A DNA stretch of 64,000 nucleotides from Codonopsis lanceolata (taxonomy: Eukaryota > Streptophyta > Magnoliopsida > Asterales > Campanulaceae), in contig CM028378.1 of assembly GCA_013146195.2 (NCBI GenBank), positions 8,361,350-8,425,349 on the forward strand, given 5' to 3'. Of this stretch, positions 21,822 to 33,247 are shown piece after piece; within the stretch, counting starts at the first letter, position 1; each line of letters begins with the position of its first letter. The notes under the pieces are model-generated. The model saw only the letters and a program-made list of their open reading frames with translations. It did no database searches and had not been told where the DNA came from. The position numbers and the translations under genes are program-made.

Positions 21822-23629
21822 AGTTTTTGGCGCCGTTGCCGGGGAATGATTTAATTTTTGCTCCTATATGCTAATATCGATACCAAGCGAAGCTGATTGT
21901 AATTGGAGCATTTTTTTAAAATTAGTTTTCTTGCTTTTGTATTTATATGTTTTGTATATTGAGTCGCTTTTCGAAGCCCTCCCGAGTTTGTGGATTTGTA
22001 GGGAGGTGTAAATAGTGTCCCCACACAAAAATATTTTCTTTTCTTTTTTATTTCGATAATTGCATTTCTACTCTTTTCTTTTGAGCTTGATTTGATACAA
22101 GGGTTTTAGCGCTTCATTGTAGAGGCTGCCTGTAGAGATTAATGGAGTGGATCTTTTCGGCCCGGACTTCATAAGAAATCAACTTTGAGGGAGTTTTCTT
22201 CTCTTTCCTTCTTCTTTAATTTAAGTTTAGGGAGTATGGTTAGGTTGGTAAAGTTTGAAAATTCTGAAAATCTTGTGCTTTATACATCCCAAATTATTTA
22301 TGATTTGATCATTCACATCTCCATTTTTGGCGCTCTTTGAGTTTTGCTTGCATTATTTTCTTGTAGTCAATTTTGAGATTACTATATGCATAGTTGAGGA
22401 TATGTTTGTGATACATGTGGTAGTGTCACCTCATTCATAATAAATATTGCCCAAGTATTTGTTGGAAATATTTTTATGCTTTGCTTTAGTGATGGTTGTG
22501 TATGTCTAAGAGTACCATATTGTGAGTCTAAATGCCGAGAGTTATATTTTGATGATGAAAAGCTTGGTTTGGGCATGTGTGTATGACAAGAGTATGATAT
22601 AGGCCATCTTTGGACCATTTGTGCCTTTCTCTATTCTACCCATTTATCTCACAAAAATCCCTAGTATCCCCGTTAAGCTCATTTAAAGAATGGCGTGTGC
22701 TTAGAGCATACAATGACCCCCATTTGACTTCATTTCTTACACCCGCATTATCTTATCCCGTGAACCTATACACTTTAGCTGTCGCCCTTCAAGAGAGCAT
22801 GATTTGAAATGATTTATTTTAGTTTTATAATCTTGTTGGGAAGTGTGTGCTTCATGAAGGTTGTGTTCTTATTGTTATTGATGTTGGGGATTTGAAAATT
22901 GTTGTTGAATGGTGGTGAAAAAAAAATGAAATGAAAAAGAAAAGAGCCCCCTTGGAAAGCAATGAAAAGAAAAATCAAAAGAAAAGAAAAGAAATATAAA
23001 GGGTGGTCACAAAAGAAAAAGAAAAAAAATGTCATTGTTCCTCAATTTTCTCAAGGAGATATAAGGGTGATGCTTAATTGTTTTGTGGTAGATGAGATAC
23101 TTTTTCAACCCAATGTTTAACATTTAAGGGGTTGTTGAAGTGAGGTTGTGTAAATTTGAAGAGTTGTGCTTTCATGAAGCTAGTCATAATGTGAAGACTT
23201 CAAATTCTTTGCTCTCTTGACTTGCTATCATATCCTTCATTTGTAGCCCAAACCCTTGGCCGAACATTACAAGTTTGAAAAGTCCTATTGATATTGTCAT
23301 ACCGTGTGTTCTTGCCTTGTCTTATGAAAAAAAATATTGGTTGATAACTCTCCCGGTTTGGCTTGCATTTGGTATCTCGGTTGGCCATTCAATCTAAGCT
23401 ATAGCATTGCTACTTTTGGGTAAAAATATGTTTTATGGTATGAATAATTGTTTGATAGCATATGAATCAATTCATACCTCTATTATGCATGTTTATAATC
23501 ATGGGTTAATCTCTTGGATGGTAATGCTCGTGGGATCTTAATTGAGCGCCGCCACCTTCATTTCATTTTGTTCTCGAGCTTTTTCATAATTCATTTTCTT
23601 TGCTCGGGACGATTAAAGCTTAAGTTTGG
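21822..23629 (+). mobile_element. Internal region of a non-autonomous gypsy-like element (LARD-like)
   Basis: It runs from the primer-binding site to a polypurine tract ('aagtttgggg', about 23622-23631). About 1.8 kb contains no gag, protease, RT or integrase frame. A GA-rich stretch occurs at 22915-23030. The element ends at the polypurine tract where a 3' LTR should start, but an 87-bp copy of the 5' flank is there instead. Confidence 0.7.
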
Positions 23630-23716
23630 GGCCCTGCTAGTAGGCTACGTCTGGGACGTGGGGACGGTTTTTACGTCATTAACACCTCACGTTCTGGAGT
23701 CCCTTACCAGCATTGC
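23630..23716 (+). repeat. 87-bp direct repeat, right copy
   Basis: Identical to 19711-19797. It is joined directly to the element's polypurine tract and continues into unrelated flank ('cgagtaggtttagcg'). Confidence 0.95.
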
Positions 23717-24588
23717 CGAGTAGGTTTAGCGTGCTCGCTATGGTGAAGCCTCCTACTCGCTACATACTTGGCCCCCAGCCAATAAGGGAGAGGTTGTTTG
23801 TTATATATGCTCGCATAGGAGCCAAGCACATATCTCTGCTCGTTGTATTGTATGATCGCTTATCTCACGTGTCAAATACATGTTGTGCCCGTGATAATGG
23901 GGTCATGCTCTTGGCATGACTGCTACTTGGACCGTTTAGGTCAACACTTTCTAAAAAATGTTGTTCCACTCCGATTAATGGTTATGTTTTGGTTTATTTA
24001 TTTATTTATTCTAGTTGTTTTTGTTAATCTTGTAATATTTGATTTGAGAAAAATTGACGAAGAGAATGTGAGCCACGCGAATAAAGAAAAAATTGACAAA
24101 GAGAACTATGAGAGAATCACATAAACAATAAAAAAGTCGACAAGAATTAAAAAACTTCAGGCTAAACACAACCATTAATTAAGTGCTCAAAGAATAAACA
24201 CAACATGTTAATTTTATAATGTTCAATTACCATAGAAAATGGCAATAGTACTTGATAAATCCAAAACTAAAGTATCTTGTCAATTCGAGGACATCCAATA
24301 AAGTTGCACTATTGTGATTTTACCAAGTAATGAACTAATGATCAAATCAAATTACGCACCTATTGCTTGAAGGCTTCTAGATTGTTATAATTTGAAGTTT
24401 CGGTTTACAACCTTAAAGGCAATAACTGTATGCGAGAGAAGAACCTCCTTGTAAGACCCGTGCCCGAGAGCCTTTTCGCTACGCGTAGCCACACACCGAC
24501 CCATTAGGAATGCAATACTTAGGGTCACTAGGTCTACTACAAGTTGACTCAATGATGATGTTGGTATTCAATAGTAGTGTGTTGTCAC
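23717..24588. other. Intergenic stretch
   Basis: No recognised gene or complete element. It is the right flank of the gypsy-like element and runs into a copia LTR. Confidence 0.4.
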
Positions 24589-25170
24589 TGAAAGTGCAAG
24601 TAGCTAGGATTCCAAAGAAACTGTTAATGCAGCATGTGATGCAGCTGTATCCAAATGTGCATTGACCAAATAATAAAATAAATGAACAACGCAAGTCTTT
24701 AATCTAATAAAACAGTACTAAACAAAGAAGTTTATCAAACAATCTGCAAGCTAGGCTTGTAGATCCAGTCCTATGACCATAAACAGATTTCACTAAAAAG
24801 ATTACGAGTCTTACAAAAATCGTGAAACCTAACCAAATACCAAAACTTCTAACAAAACTATGAAGTCTGTAGAGAAAACAAACAAAAACAATAGTAAAGC
24901 AAACGTGATATTAAAAAATAAGTTTTCTATCAACTAGGCAAACAAACAACAAAACAACAGATGCAGTTGCTGATGAAGCTGCATAAAACGCTGCAAAAAA
25001 TACTCCAAGCATGCTCTCATATTTTTTTTTCTCTATGCAATATGTCTCTCTAAATGTATCTCTTTGTGTGTCTTTGCCTCTTTGTCTACACGAAGTCTTC
25101 TTTTATTTATACTTGAGCTGGTGGAGTCCTTAAACAATAAGGAGACCAAGAACTCCAAAGAAACACAAGA
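24589..25170 (-). repeat. Solo copia LTR, same family as 52240-52790
   Basis: The reverse complement aligns along its length with the LTR at 52240-52790: 'tttctttggagt', a TATA-like 'tataaataaa', 'gcagcttcatc', 'ggatctacaag', 'cttg(c/t)agattgtttgata' and a terminal 'ctttca'. No primer-binding site or coding sequence adjoins it, so it appears to be a solo LTR. Confidence 0.65.
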
Positions 25171-25268
25171 TTAAGAAATAAAAGTTTTAGTTTCCAAATT
25201 TAGTTTCCTTATTTAAGACAAAAATATTACCAAACATTCAGTCGAACTTACGGAGTGACTGTGTAAAT

Positions 25269-25398
25269 GACGTGAAGGCACATGTGCTCAGCTCGTGACC
25301 AGGATTTGGGTCGAGCTCATCAGTAACAAGGAGCAAGGGGTCACTGATGAGCTCGGCCCAAATCCTAGTAACGAGCCGAGCACATGTGCCTTCACGTG
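25269..25398. repeat. Inverted repeat made of two LTR heads
   Basis: Arms of about 55 bp (25269-25325 and 25343-25398) are about 90% complementary, with 17 bp between them. The right arm is the first 55 bp of the LTR at 25345-25932 and the left arm is a second copy of that LTR start in reverse. Confidence 0.85.
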
Positions 25399-25932
25399 AT
25401 AAGCACGGGGTGGACATGAATCAGGAAAGAGGTTACCCGAACAGGATAACCCCTTGTAAACATTCTACATACATCCTGAGCAGGAATCTTCTCACCGATC
25501 TGATCAAGCAGGGAGTAAGGCTGGTCGAATAAACCAAATATACATTCCAAGCTTAACTGTCTGATAACTCTCGAGCCCGAAATTTAAGCCACGACTTCGT
25601 CAGTTACGCGGTCAACCTGCATTTATGGCCATAAAGGCCTATAATCTCTCCATAGTAATGACTTAGCCCAGATTTCATTCCCAAAAGTGCTATATATACC
25701 TTACAATGCTTCATTTCAGAGGTACGCTCACTTAACACACCGAAACTTTGTCATTTTGCTTTATACAAGCTAAAGACTTACTCTTACGCCTGAGGGGTTC
25801 GTGAGGCCCTACATTGTATTCCTTCTAAGGTTTTCTTCTTTTGATAGGGTTTTCACAAGATCATACATTTACATAATCCCAGATATCCTAAACACCACAA
25901 AGAACGGCCCAAGACCAAATTGTGTAGCATCA
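25345..25932 (+). repeat. Solo LTR inside MuDR transposase; family of 49002-49796
   Basis: It is bounded by TGATG...AGCATCA. The 3' part matches the LTR at 49002-49796: 'ggggtttcgcgaggccct' versus 'gggttcgtgaggccct', 'ccagatatccta' and 'acggcccaag'. Transposase coding sequence resumes at 25933. No primer-binding site or internal region follows. Confidence 0.7.
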
Positions 25933-27740
25933 GATTGATTGATGGCTTCAATTATCGTATACTTCTTAGCCATCTTTCTGGTTTTGGCTACTTTTGCTTC
26001 CATTACAGAGTTAAAACGATTGAACACCTTGAAGTTGACTCACGCCTCTCACAAAACCATTTCTACAACGTTTTTCCAATACTTTGAAACAAGGAAAGTA
26101 TAGGAGTCTTTCGAGCTTCCTTGAACACTGAGTTGATAGACTACACATTGTTTGAAGTCATGATATTGTAACAGTTTCTTTTGCAATGTGACCTCACCCA
26201 AGTTTCAAACTTTGTCTCACTAAGATATTTCCAACCATTCTCATCGATTTTTTGAATTTGAGATATATGCGTGTTGAACTCTTCTAAGGTATAAGCCTTT
26301 GTCGCTCTCATAAAAAGGGACATTGTGTCAGGCTTATGGGTTACAACCTTTAAGTTTCCCTTTATATGATAGATATAATGAGCTTGATGTGCACTCTGAT
26401 AAACATTTTGGACTGCAGTAATAAGACTCCTATGTCTGTCGGAAATGATCACAAGTGATTCATTATCACCTGTTATTTTTTTCAACTTCATAAAAATCCA
26501 AGTCCATGATGCATCATTTTCAGAATCGACAATAGCCCCATGCAAGAGGATATATCTGCATATTACCATCTTGAAAAGTTGCAATAATCAACGTACCTCT
26601 ATATCTTGTAGTTAAAAATGCTCAATCCATAATCACTACTGGACGCATTGCAGCGTGGAATCCAAGAATGCAATCCCCATACGCCAAGAAAAAGTACTAG
26701 AATTTGTGTTCATTATCAAGCTCTAAAAAGTAGACTGGTGATGGATTGACTAATTGCAAGTTGTGTGCATATGAAGCCATCTTCTTGTAATTATCCTCAG
26801 CTGAACCCCTGAGTTGTATTAAGGCATCTTCTCTAGACCTCCTCGTTTTTTGATAGTTTAGTGAAACCCACAATGTTCTAGACACTTCCACAATGATTTC
26901 CTTCGATTGTAATAGAGTGTCGCGGTCCTCCAACCTTGGTGAAATATGTTTCCTAATGATACGCGTTGTCGCTTGCCTATGATCAGCCATGCACATATTT
27001 TGGGGGCAACAATGTTCGGGTGTATATTTTTGAATCTCAAAATATTCACTTTCTGAGTACTTTGTTGCAAACAAATGCCATTTGCAATTATCATTAACAC
27101 AAACTAAAGTGTATGCAATCATGTTCGATTTTTTTGTTTTGAACTCAAACTTGTGGTTTAATGTAAGAAAGTGCAAAGCATCCTGAAGCTACTTCTTGTT
27201 ATTAAATACTTGTCCAACATTCAAATCAATCTCTTCCGGTATCACTCGCGTTGTACTTGCAACCGAAGAAGTCCCTAAATATCACTTGTGAATAGATTGT
27301 TTTGATCTCTGTTGTCTTGACTGAACCCATCAAACATCTGTCTCGTAGGTGTAGCAAAATCATTAGGGTTATTGGACAATGGTTCATCTATGTTCTCTTC
27401 ATCTATGTTTTCCTCATCACTGTTCTCTTCATCTCTATTCTTTTCCTCTTCTCCATTGTTTTCATATTCTCTATTATTTTCCTCTTCTCCATTAGTTTCC
27501 ATGTCAAAACCAAACCTATTATTTTCTCCTCGGTTTGAGTCCACATTTTCCATGATCAAACATGTTACAAAAATTTGAGATTGAACCCCTAGTTTGTTAA
27601 GGTTAAAGTACCATTCAAAATCTTCATCTTTAACATATAACTCTTCAAATGTACTTTCATTATTGATAACAACTCCTTTTGGATTCCTTTTCTCAATAAA
27701 TTTCCACGAGCATCCGACGATATCGTCTTCAACAAAATGT
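25933..27740 (-). pseudogene. MuDR/Mutator-like transposase pseudogene
   Basis: Minus-strand pieces follow the order of plant MuDR transposases. An N-terminal part (about 27740-27275) ends in a strongly acidic Glu/Asn/Asp repeat. A MuDR-type DNA-binding domain follows (FKTKKSNMIAYTLVCVND, CKWHLFATKY, KYTPEHCC; 27160-26990). Next is the MULE catalytic domain: RPVVIMD then a stop, AFLTTRYRGTLIIATFQDGN, and SENDASWTWIFMKLKKI. The second acidic motif is VIISDRHRSLITAV (about 26450-26410), and the third region is IMTSNNVESINSVFKEA. Stops and frameshifts (near 27275, 26690, 26620, 26580 and 26040) break it, and an LTR truncates its end at 25932, so it cannot make active enzyme now. It belongs to the transposase class that mobilises 9-bp-TSD elements like those elsewhere in this window. 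Upstream lies a hairpin-rich array. Confidence 0.85.
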
Positions 27741-27889
27741 CAAAAATAAATAACTAAGGGCCAAAAAATTGAAGTCATATCTGCAATATTGAACATAATA
27801 AATAAATGCATTCATATAGTTAATGTATTTCAATGTTAAAGGAATAAATTGCCTTAACAAATCATGTGCATTTAATAAACCATGTGTAT

Positions 27890-29660
27890 GTAATCAACCA
27901 TGTGCATTTTTCAACCATAAAAAAGAGGTGTTGATAGATTCATGTCAGTTTGCAAAACTATTTGGTAACATGTTTCATAAAACACAGACTGGTTAACAGA
28001 CACTGACAAACTGGTTTATTAATAAACAAGTTTGCAAACATATTTCATAAACCACAGACCAGTTAACAGACACTGACAAACTGGTTTATCAATTGTTTAT
28101 CAATAAACCAGTTTGCAAACCTATTTCATAAACCACAAACCAGTTAACAAACACTGATAAACCAGTTTGCAAACTTGTTTCATAAACACAGACCAATTAA
28201 CAGACACTGACAAACTGTTTATCAATAAACTAGTTGATTAAACTTGTTTCATAAAACAGTTGATAAACCTATCTGTCAACATGATTTATCAATAAACCAA
28301 TTAATAAACCATGTGCATTTTGAAAGGAAAAACCATTTTTGACTTATCAAACCAAACTATATCATAAACTGTCAATATGGTTTATCAATAAACCACTTGA
28401 TAAACCATTTGATAAACAAGTTTCATTAAGCAACATAATATGTAATTAAACCGACATAAACCAGTTAACTGAAAGTAAGATGATTTATCCATGGTTTATC
28501 AATAAACTACTTGATAAACTAATTGATTAAACCAGTTTCATAAACTAGTTGATTACCATATACATAAACTAATCTGTCAACATGGGTTATCTATGATTTA
28601 TCAATAAACCAGGTGCGTTTTGGAATGAAAAACCATTTTTGATTTAGCAAACCAAATTACATCATAAAATGTCAACATGATTTATTTATGGTTTATCAAT
28701 AAACCACTTGATAAATCATTTGATAAACCAGTTTCATTAAACAATATAATATGTAACTAAACCAACATAAACCAGTTAACTGACTGTCAACATGGTTTAT
28801 CCATGGTTTATCGATGATAAACTAGGTGCATTTTGAAAGGAAAACTATTTTTGACTTAGTAAACCAAATTACATCATAAACTGACATGATTAATCTATGA
28901 TTTATCAATAAACCACTTCATAAACCAACTATTAACCAGTTTCATAAATCACACACACCAGTTAACAGACACTGACCTGATTTATCAATGATTTATGAAT
29001 AAATCAGTTGCATTTTGAAAGGAAATACCATTTTTTACATAGCAAAACCAAATTACATCATAAACTGACCTGATTTATCTATGGTTTATCAATAAACCAA
29101 TTGATAAACCTATTGTATTTTGAAAGGAAATACGATTTTTGACTTAGCAAAACAAAATTACATCATAAAATGACTTGGTTTATTTATGATTTATCAATAA
29201 ACCATTTGATAAACCAGTTTGCAAACCTGTTTGGTAACCAGTTTCATAAACCAGTTAACAGACACTGACATGGTTTATCAATAAACTAGTGGATAAATCA
29301 TTTTCATAAACCAGTTTGCAAACCTGTTTGGCAACCTTTTTCATAAACCACAGACTAGTTAACAGACACTGATATGGTTTATATGTGGTTTATCAATAAA
29401 CTATTACAAACTTGTTTGGTAACCAGTTTCATAAATCACGCACCAGTAACCAGACACTGACATGTTTTATGTATGATTTATCAATAAACTAGTTGATTAA
29501 ACAAGTTTGCAAACCATCATGTCAATCAACTTAATGGCTTATTCATATACCATCATGTTAGTCAGTTTATTTATCAATTGGTTTTTCAACTAGTTTATTT
29601 ATAAATCATTGATCAAGCTTGGTTTAAAAATGATTTATTAATAAACCATGCCAGCCAACC
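27890..29660. repeat. 1.8-kb degenerate array rich in TTTATCAATAAACCA hairpins
   Basis: Dozens of copies of 'gtttatcaataaacc', 'ttgataaacca', 'gtttgcaaac' and 'ccagttaacagacactgac' occur in mixed order. The 18-mer tggtttatcaataaacca is a perfect palindrome with a 2-nt loop and occurs intact at 28378-28395, 28689-28706 and 29082-29099, with many one- or two-base variants. 'gtttgcaaac' is itself palindromic. Larger units of about 150-200 bp share 'gcattttgaaaggaaa...ccatttttgacttag'. There is no coding capacity. It lies just upstream of the transposase start. Confidence 0.85.
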
Positions 29661-30293
29661 ATGTCAGTTAAGGCATATATGGTTTTTATTTTTCAACACA
29701 AAAGAAACAAAATTAAATAAAGGGTATTATAGAAATTTCATGGCTGAAGTGGCCATATAAGTATAGTTTTTTAAGTTTGGTTAAAAATGATCGAGCCATT
29801 TTTTACTTGACCGTTTTTGTAAATGCCCCCACAAAACAATGTCGTTTTTGGTTAAATGGTTTAAAATGAAGGGTTAATTGAGGTCGAACTATTCGTATAG
29901 TCGCTCTGTTTATGCGACTGAGATGAGTGAGATCTGAGAGAGAGAGACAGACAAAGGGATGAAGATGCGACAGAGGTCTGAAAGGAAGAGATGAAATGAC
30001 GAAGACAATTGACGAGAGACATACTTGCTGACTGTTGTCATGAGACCTTGCGTCTCGCTCCGCTAGCCGCCGCTACTTGGCCTTCGTGACCGTCTTCGAC
30101 GCGAGGTAAGTTAATTTTTGTCTTACTGGGTTTGGGTTATGTGTGTGAAATTGTTAATGTAATTTTTTCGACATATATTATATATGCTATGGAATATAGT
30201 TGTAGGCCATATATCTATATAATATATGTATATTAGTATGCATGTATCTATATAATATATGTATATTATTATTTGTACTCGTATATTAGTATA
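29661..30293. other. Flank of the hairpin array
   Basis: A less AT-rich part (29930-30105) ends in a possible splice donor ('gaggtaagtt', about 30102), which could be an untranslated leader. No frame supports a gene. The remainder is AT-rich with 'tatataatatatgta' repeats. Confidence 0.35.
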
Positions 30294-30295
30294 TA

Positions 30296-30997
30296 CTCCC
30301 TTTGTTCTAAAATCATCATTTGGGTTGATTTGTGGCACGGTTTAAAAAAATATATTTTACTGGATTATTAATAGATTTAAATCTCAATTTGATCACCTTA
30401 CTTTCGATCAAAATTCATTAAGCTCACTCTACTTTATTTTTCCTCAATTTAATCACTCTACTTTCACATAATTAGCACGTTCATCATTCCATCCATATAT
30501 TTGGATGGAAAGTTTAATTTTGTTAGGAAAATCAAATAATACCCTTGCTAAATTTGGGGGATTTGAGGGTCTCCTTCTCCTCTCAAACATAATTTCTTAT
30601 TGTGTAACTTGAATTTGTCAACACACCTTTCAAATGTAAAGGACATTATTATTTTTTCAATGATTTCCATCCAACTTAACTAACTGAAATGACTCTAGTG
30701 ACCTTATTGACTTTTGGAGCCAAGTAGAGTGATTAAATTGAAGAAAAAAAAGTATAGTGAGTTTAATGAATTTTTGTCGAAAGTAGGGTGAGCAAATTGA
30801 GATTTAAACCTTATTAATATTAGTTTGATGTGTAATTTACTTTAAAGCCCATGTGTATGTGACACATAATTAAAATATGATAAAAAAAAATAAGGGTAAA
30901 GTGGTAAAAGTGTTGTCCTAAAAAGGAAAGTTTTAAATAAGACAATTATTTTGGGACGAACGAAAAAAAAATGATAATAATTTGGGGACGGAGGGAA
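30296..30997. mobile_element. Stowaway-like MITE interrupted by a MULE MITE
   Basis: The left part (from 'ctccctttgttc' after TA at 30294-30295) and the right part ('ggggacggagggaa' before TA at 30998-30999) together match the 8853-9110 copy. The middle is replaced by a 438-bp insertion. Confidence 0.85.
30374..30811. mobile_element. MULE-type MITE, 438 bp, with 9-bp TSD
   Basis: The ends form inverted repeats of about 95 bp: grtttaaatctcaatttg, 'ctcaccctactttcga' and 'tttaatcactctact'. An exact 9-bp target duplication, ttattaata, lies at 30365-30373 and 30812-30820. It inserted into a Stowaway-like MITE, so it is younger than that copy. It has no coding capacity. Confidence 0.9.
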
Positions 30998-31271
30998 TAC
31001 TATTTATTTATAAATAATATATGTATATTATATATGTTGTTTATTTGTATCTAAATAATATATGTATATTAATATATGTATATTTACATTTTGATCCTTA
31101 TAGTTTGAATATTTACATTTTAATCTTTATAGTTTGAATATTTATACTTTACCCCCATATATCCGTATCTGAGATTTTTTAGAAATCTCGTATCTCCGTA
31201 TCTCCTATCTGTGAATCTGTGTATTCGTGCAAACAGTTTGTATTACCATTTACCACAAATAGTTTATACAA

Positions 31272-32982
31272 GGGCAAACAGCCAAACAACACAATTGATC
31301 CCTGTAATTTTTGATTTTTTGCTTTTCGTCCCTGTATAAAAAATTATTTGTCACTAGTCCTTGTAACGATCAATTTCAACAAAGTTGATCATTTCGTATA
31401 GTTCAATTATTTTTTTCCCGTTAAATCAATACATATGCATCTTATGTGCATTTTGGGTAGGGTAAAATAGTCAATGCTTTAGAAAGAAAAAAATTAAAAC
31501 ACCACTTGTTTGCAAAAGGAGGATGCCTTTGTTCTTTCTCCCGGGGTAATTGACAATGTGGTTATGGGGAATTGTTCAATTGACTGTCATTGTCTTTTTA
31601 AAACACATAGAGAATTAAAATTTAAAAAAAAATCTACAAAAACCTTTCGACAAAAACACGTAAAGCATTCTGACCCATAATTCTTAAGCTGCAAAAAAAT
31701 TGTGAATATCTGTGGAAAATCTAAAACACATTAAGAACAGAACCACCATTCTTAATCTGCAAAAAATCTTGGAAGGCGACCCAGAATTCCAACCACCTCC
31801 CATCATCGTCGGCCAATCCTTCTAGTCACCAACACATGAACACCGGCCAATCATCCCAGTCGTCACCCAAACTTGAAGATCTACTCCAGATCCGCCACCC
31901 ATTCTGCCACCAAAAAAATCTTGGAAGGTCGACCCAGAATTCTTGCCACCTCCCATCATCGGCAGCCAATTCTTCCGATCACCAACCCATCATCCCAGCC
32001 ACAATCCAAACTTGAAGATCATCTCCAAATCCGCCGCCACCCACCACCTAATCCGCCACCAACAACCACCATTCTTCATAATATGGACACACAAAAACTT
32101 GATAAAGGCCGACCTAGAATTTTGGCCACCTCCCATCACCATCGGCCAATAATTCAGGCCACCACCCCATCACCTCCCTATCTCCTAAGATCTGACTTAT
32201 CTTCTTTTATGCTAAGATGCCTGCAAGACTTTACTTTTTTCTCGATGGTACTACAAGAAGGTGCAAAAATAAGCCTATAGGTCATTCTCTGATTAATGCA
32301 AGGTGGGTTATCCAAATGTGGATTCGATTTCCATTCATACAGTTTTTATTGTAAAGGATGAGCCCTTATGGAGTCAATAATTAATCTTAGGCAAATGATA
32401 TTACGGGATAGAGTTTGTAATATTATTACAAGTTTTAGTGTTTGAGTCGTTGGATAATTAAGTTAATAATGATATAAAATATTTATGTTATTATTTAAAA
32501 AAGAACATATTTGATCTAATGATGTAAAAATCTAAATAGATTTGATCTAACGACAATAACACTAAAACTTATAATAATACTAAAAACTATAGACAATAAC
32601 ACTAAAGCTTTTATAGGAAAAGGTAATATTGATCTACCTCTCTCAATCCAATCAATAGGAATAGAGCCCTTTGGGCGCACTTTCTTCCCATCAATGGCAT
32701 AGATTCCGCTTTAGATGGTTTATCCTTTCTTGAAACAAAAATAATAAAACACTTCGCTTCAATAAAGAAGAAAATTACACCTTTTAAGATTGGTCCTTGT
32801 ACTTTTTAAAAATCAATGATTATTTTACCCTTCCACAAATGCATATTTGTGTCACATGTACATACTTAACAACCAAAAATGATAGAAGGATAAAAATTTT
32901 CAACTTAGGGACTATTTGCAAGGTGCATGTACGGATTGCCAAAAAAACCTAAAACTACATGGACAAATTGTGTATTTAATCC
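31272..32982. mobile_element. MULE with 9-bp TSD, downstream of SBT1.5
   Basis: An exact 9-bp duplication, tttatacaa, flanks it (31263-31271 and 32983-32991). Diverged inverted ends share 'acacaattgatccctgta' versus 'acacaatttgtccatgta', and 'gtgcattttgggtagggtaa' versus 'atgcatttgtggaagggtaa'. No transposase is seen. The interior has CCA/CCG-rich repeats (31760-32180). Confidence 0.75.
31760..32280 (+). other. Degenerate CCACC-rich repeats with open frames, inside MULE
   Basis: Three loose repeats of 'cttggaaggtcgacccagaa', 'ccacctcccatcatcg' and 'atccgccaccc' create an open frame of 135 codons (31873-32280). The translation is Pro/His/Ser-rich with no known domain. This may be captured leader or exon sequence, or simply biased repeat. 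I do not call it a gene. Confidence 0.4.
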
Positions 32983-32991
32983 TTTATACAA

Positions 32992-33247
32992 ACAACATCC
33001 TTCAATTGATTCTTCATCTTACAAGAAGGATTCTCACTTCTCAGTTATCAAAACTACAAACCAACTTTAAGAGCATTTTTCTGAACTAGAAAACGCCCAT
33101 TGCCCATTACCCATTACCCATTACCCATTACCCACAGCCCCCGGTCCGGTCCGACACTCTTTTACGTTGTTAATACTAATACTACTACGTACTTTTGAAT
33201 AATCTATAATATAATATTAAACAAAACAAAACAAAACAAAAACAGCT
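32992..33247. other. 3' flank of SBT1.5 with CCATTAC repeats
   Basis: Four to five tandem copies of the heptamer ccattac lie at about 33098-33135. No clear minus-strand AATAAA is seen close to the stop codon, but near-consensus AT-rich sequence at 33190-33215 could serve for polyadenylation. Confidence 0.5.

Noticed and set aside
27890..29660. CRISPR-like array
   Set aside because: Repeats are degenerate, irregularly spaced and in plant DNA with no cas genes, so this is a palindromic satellite-like array.
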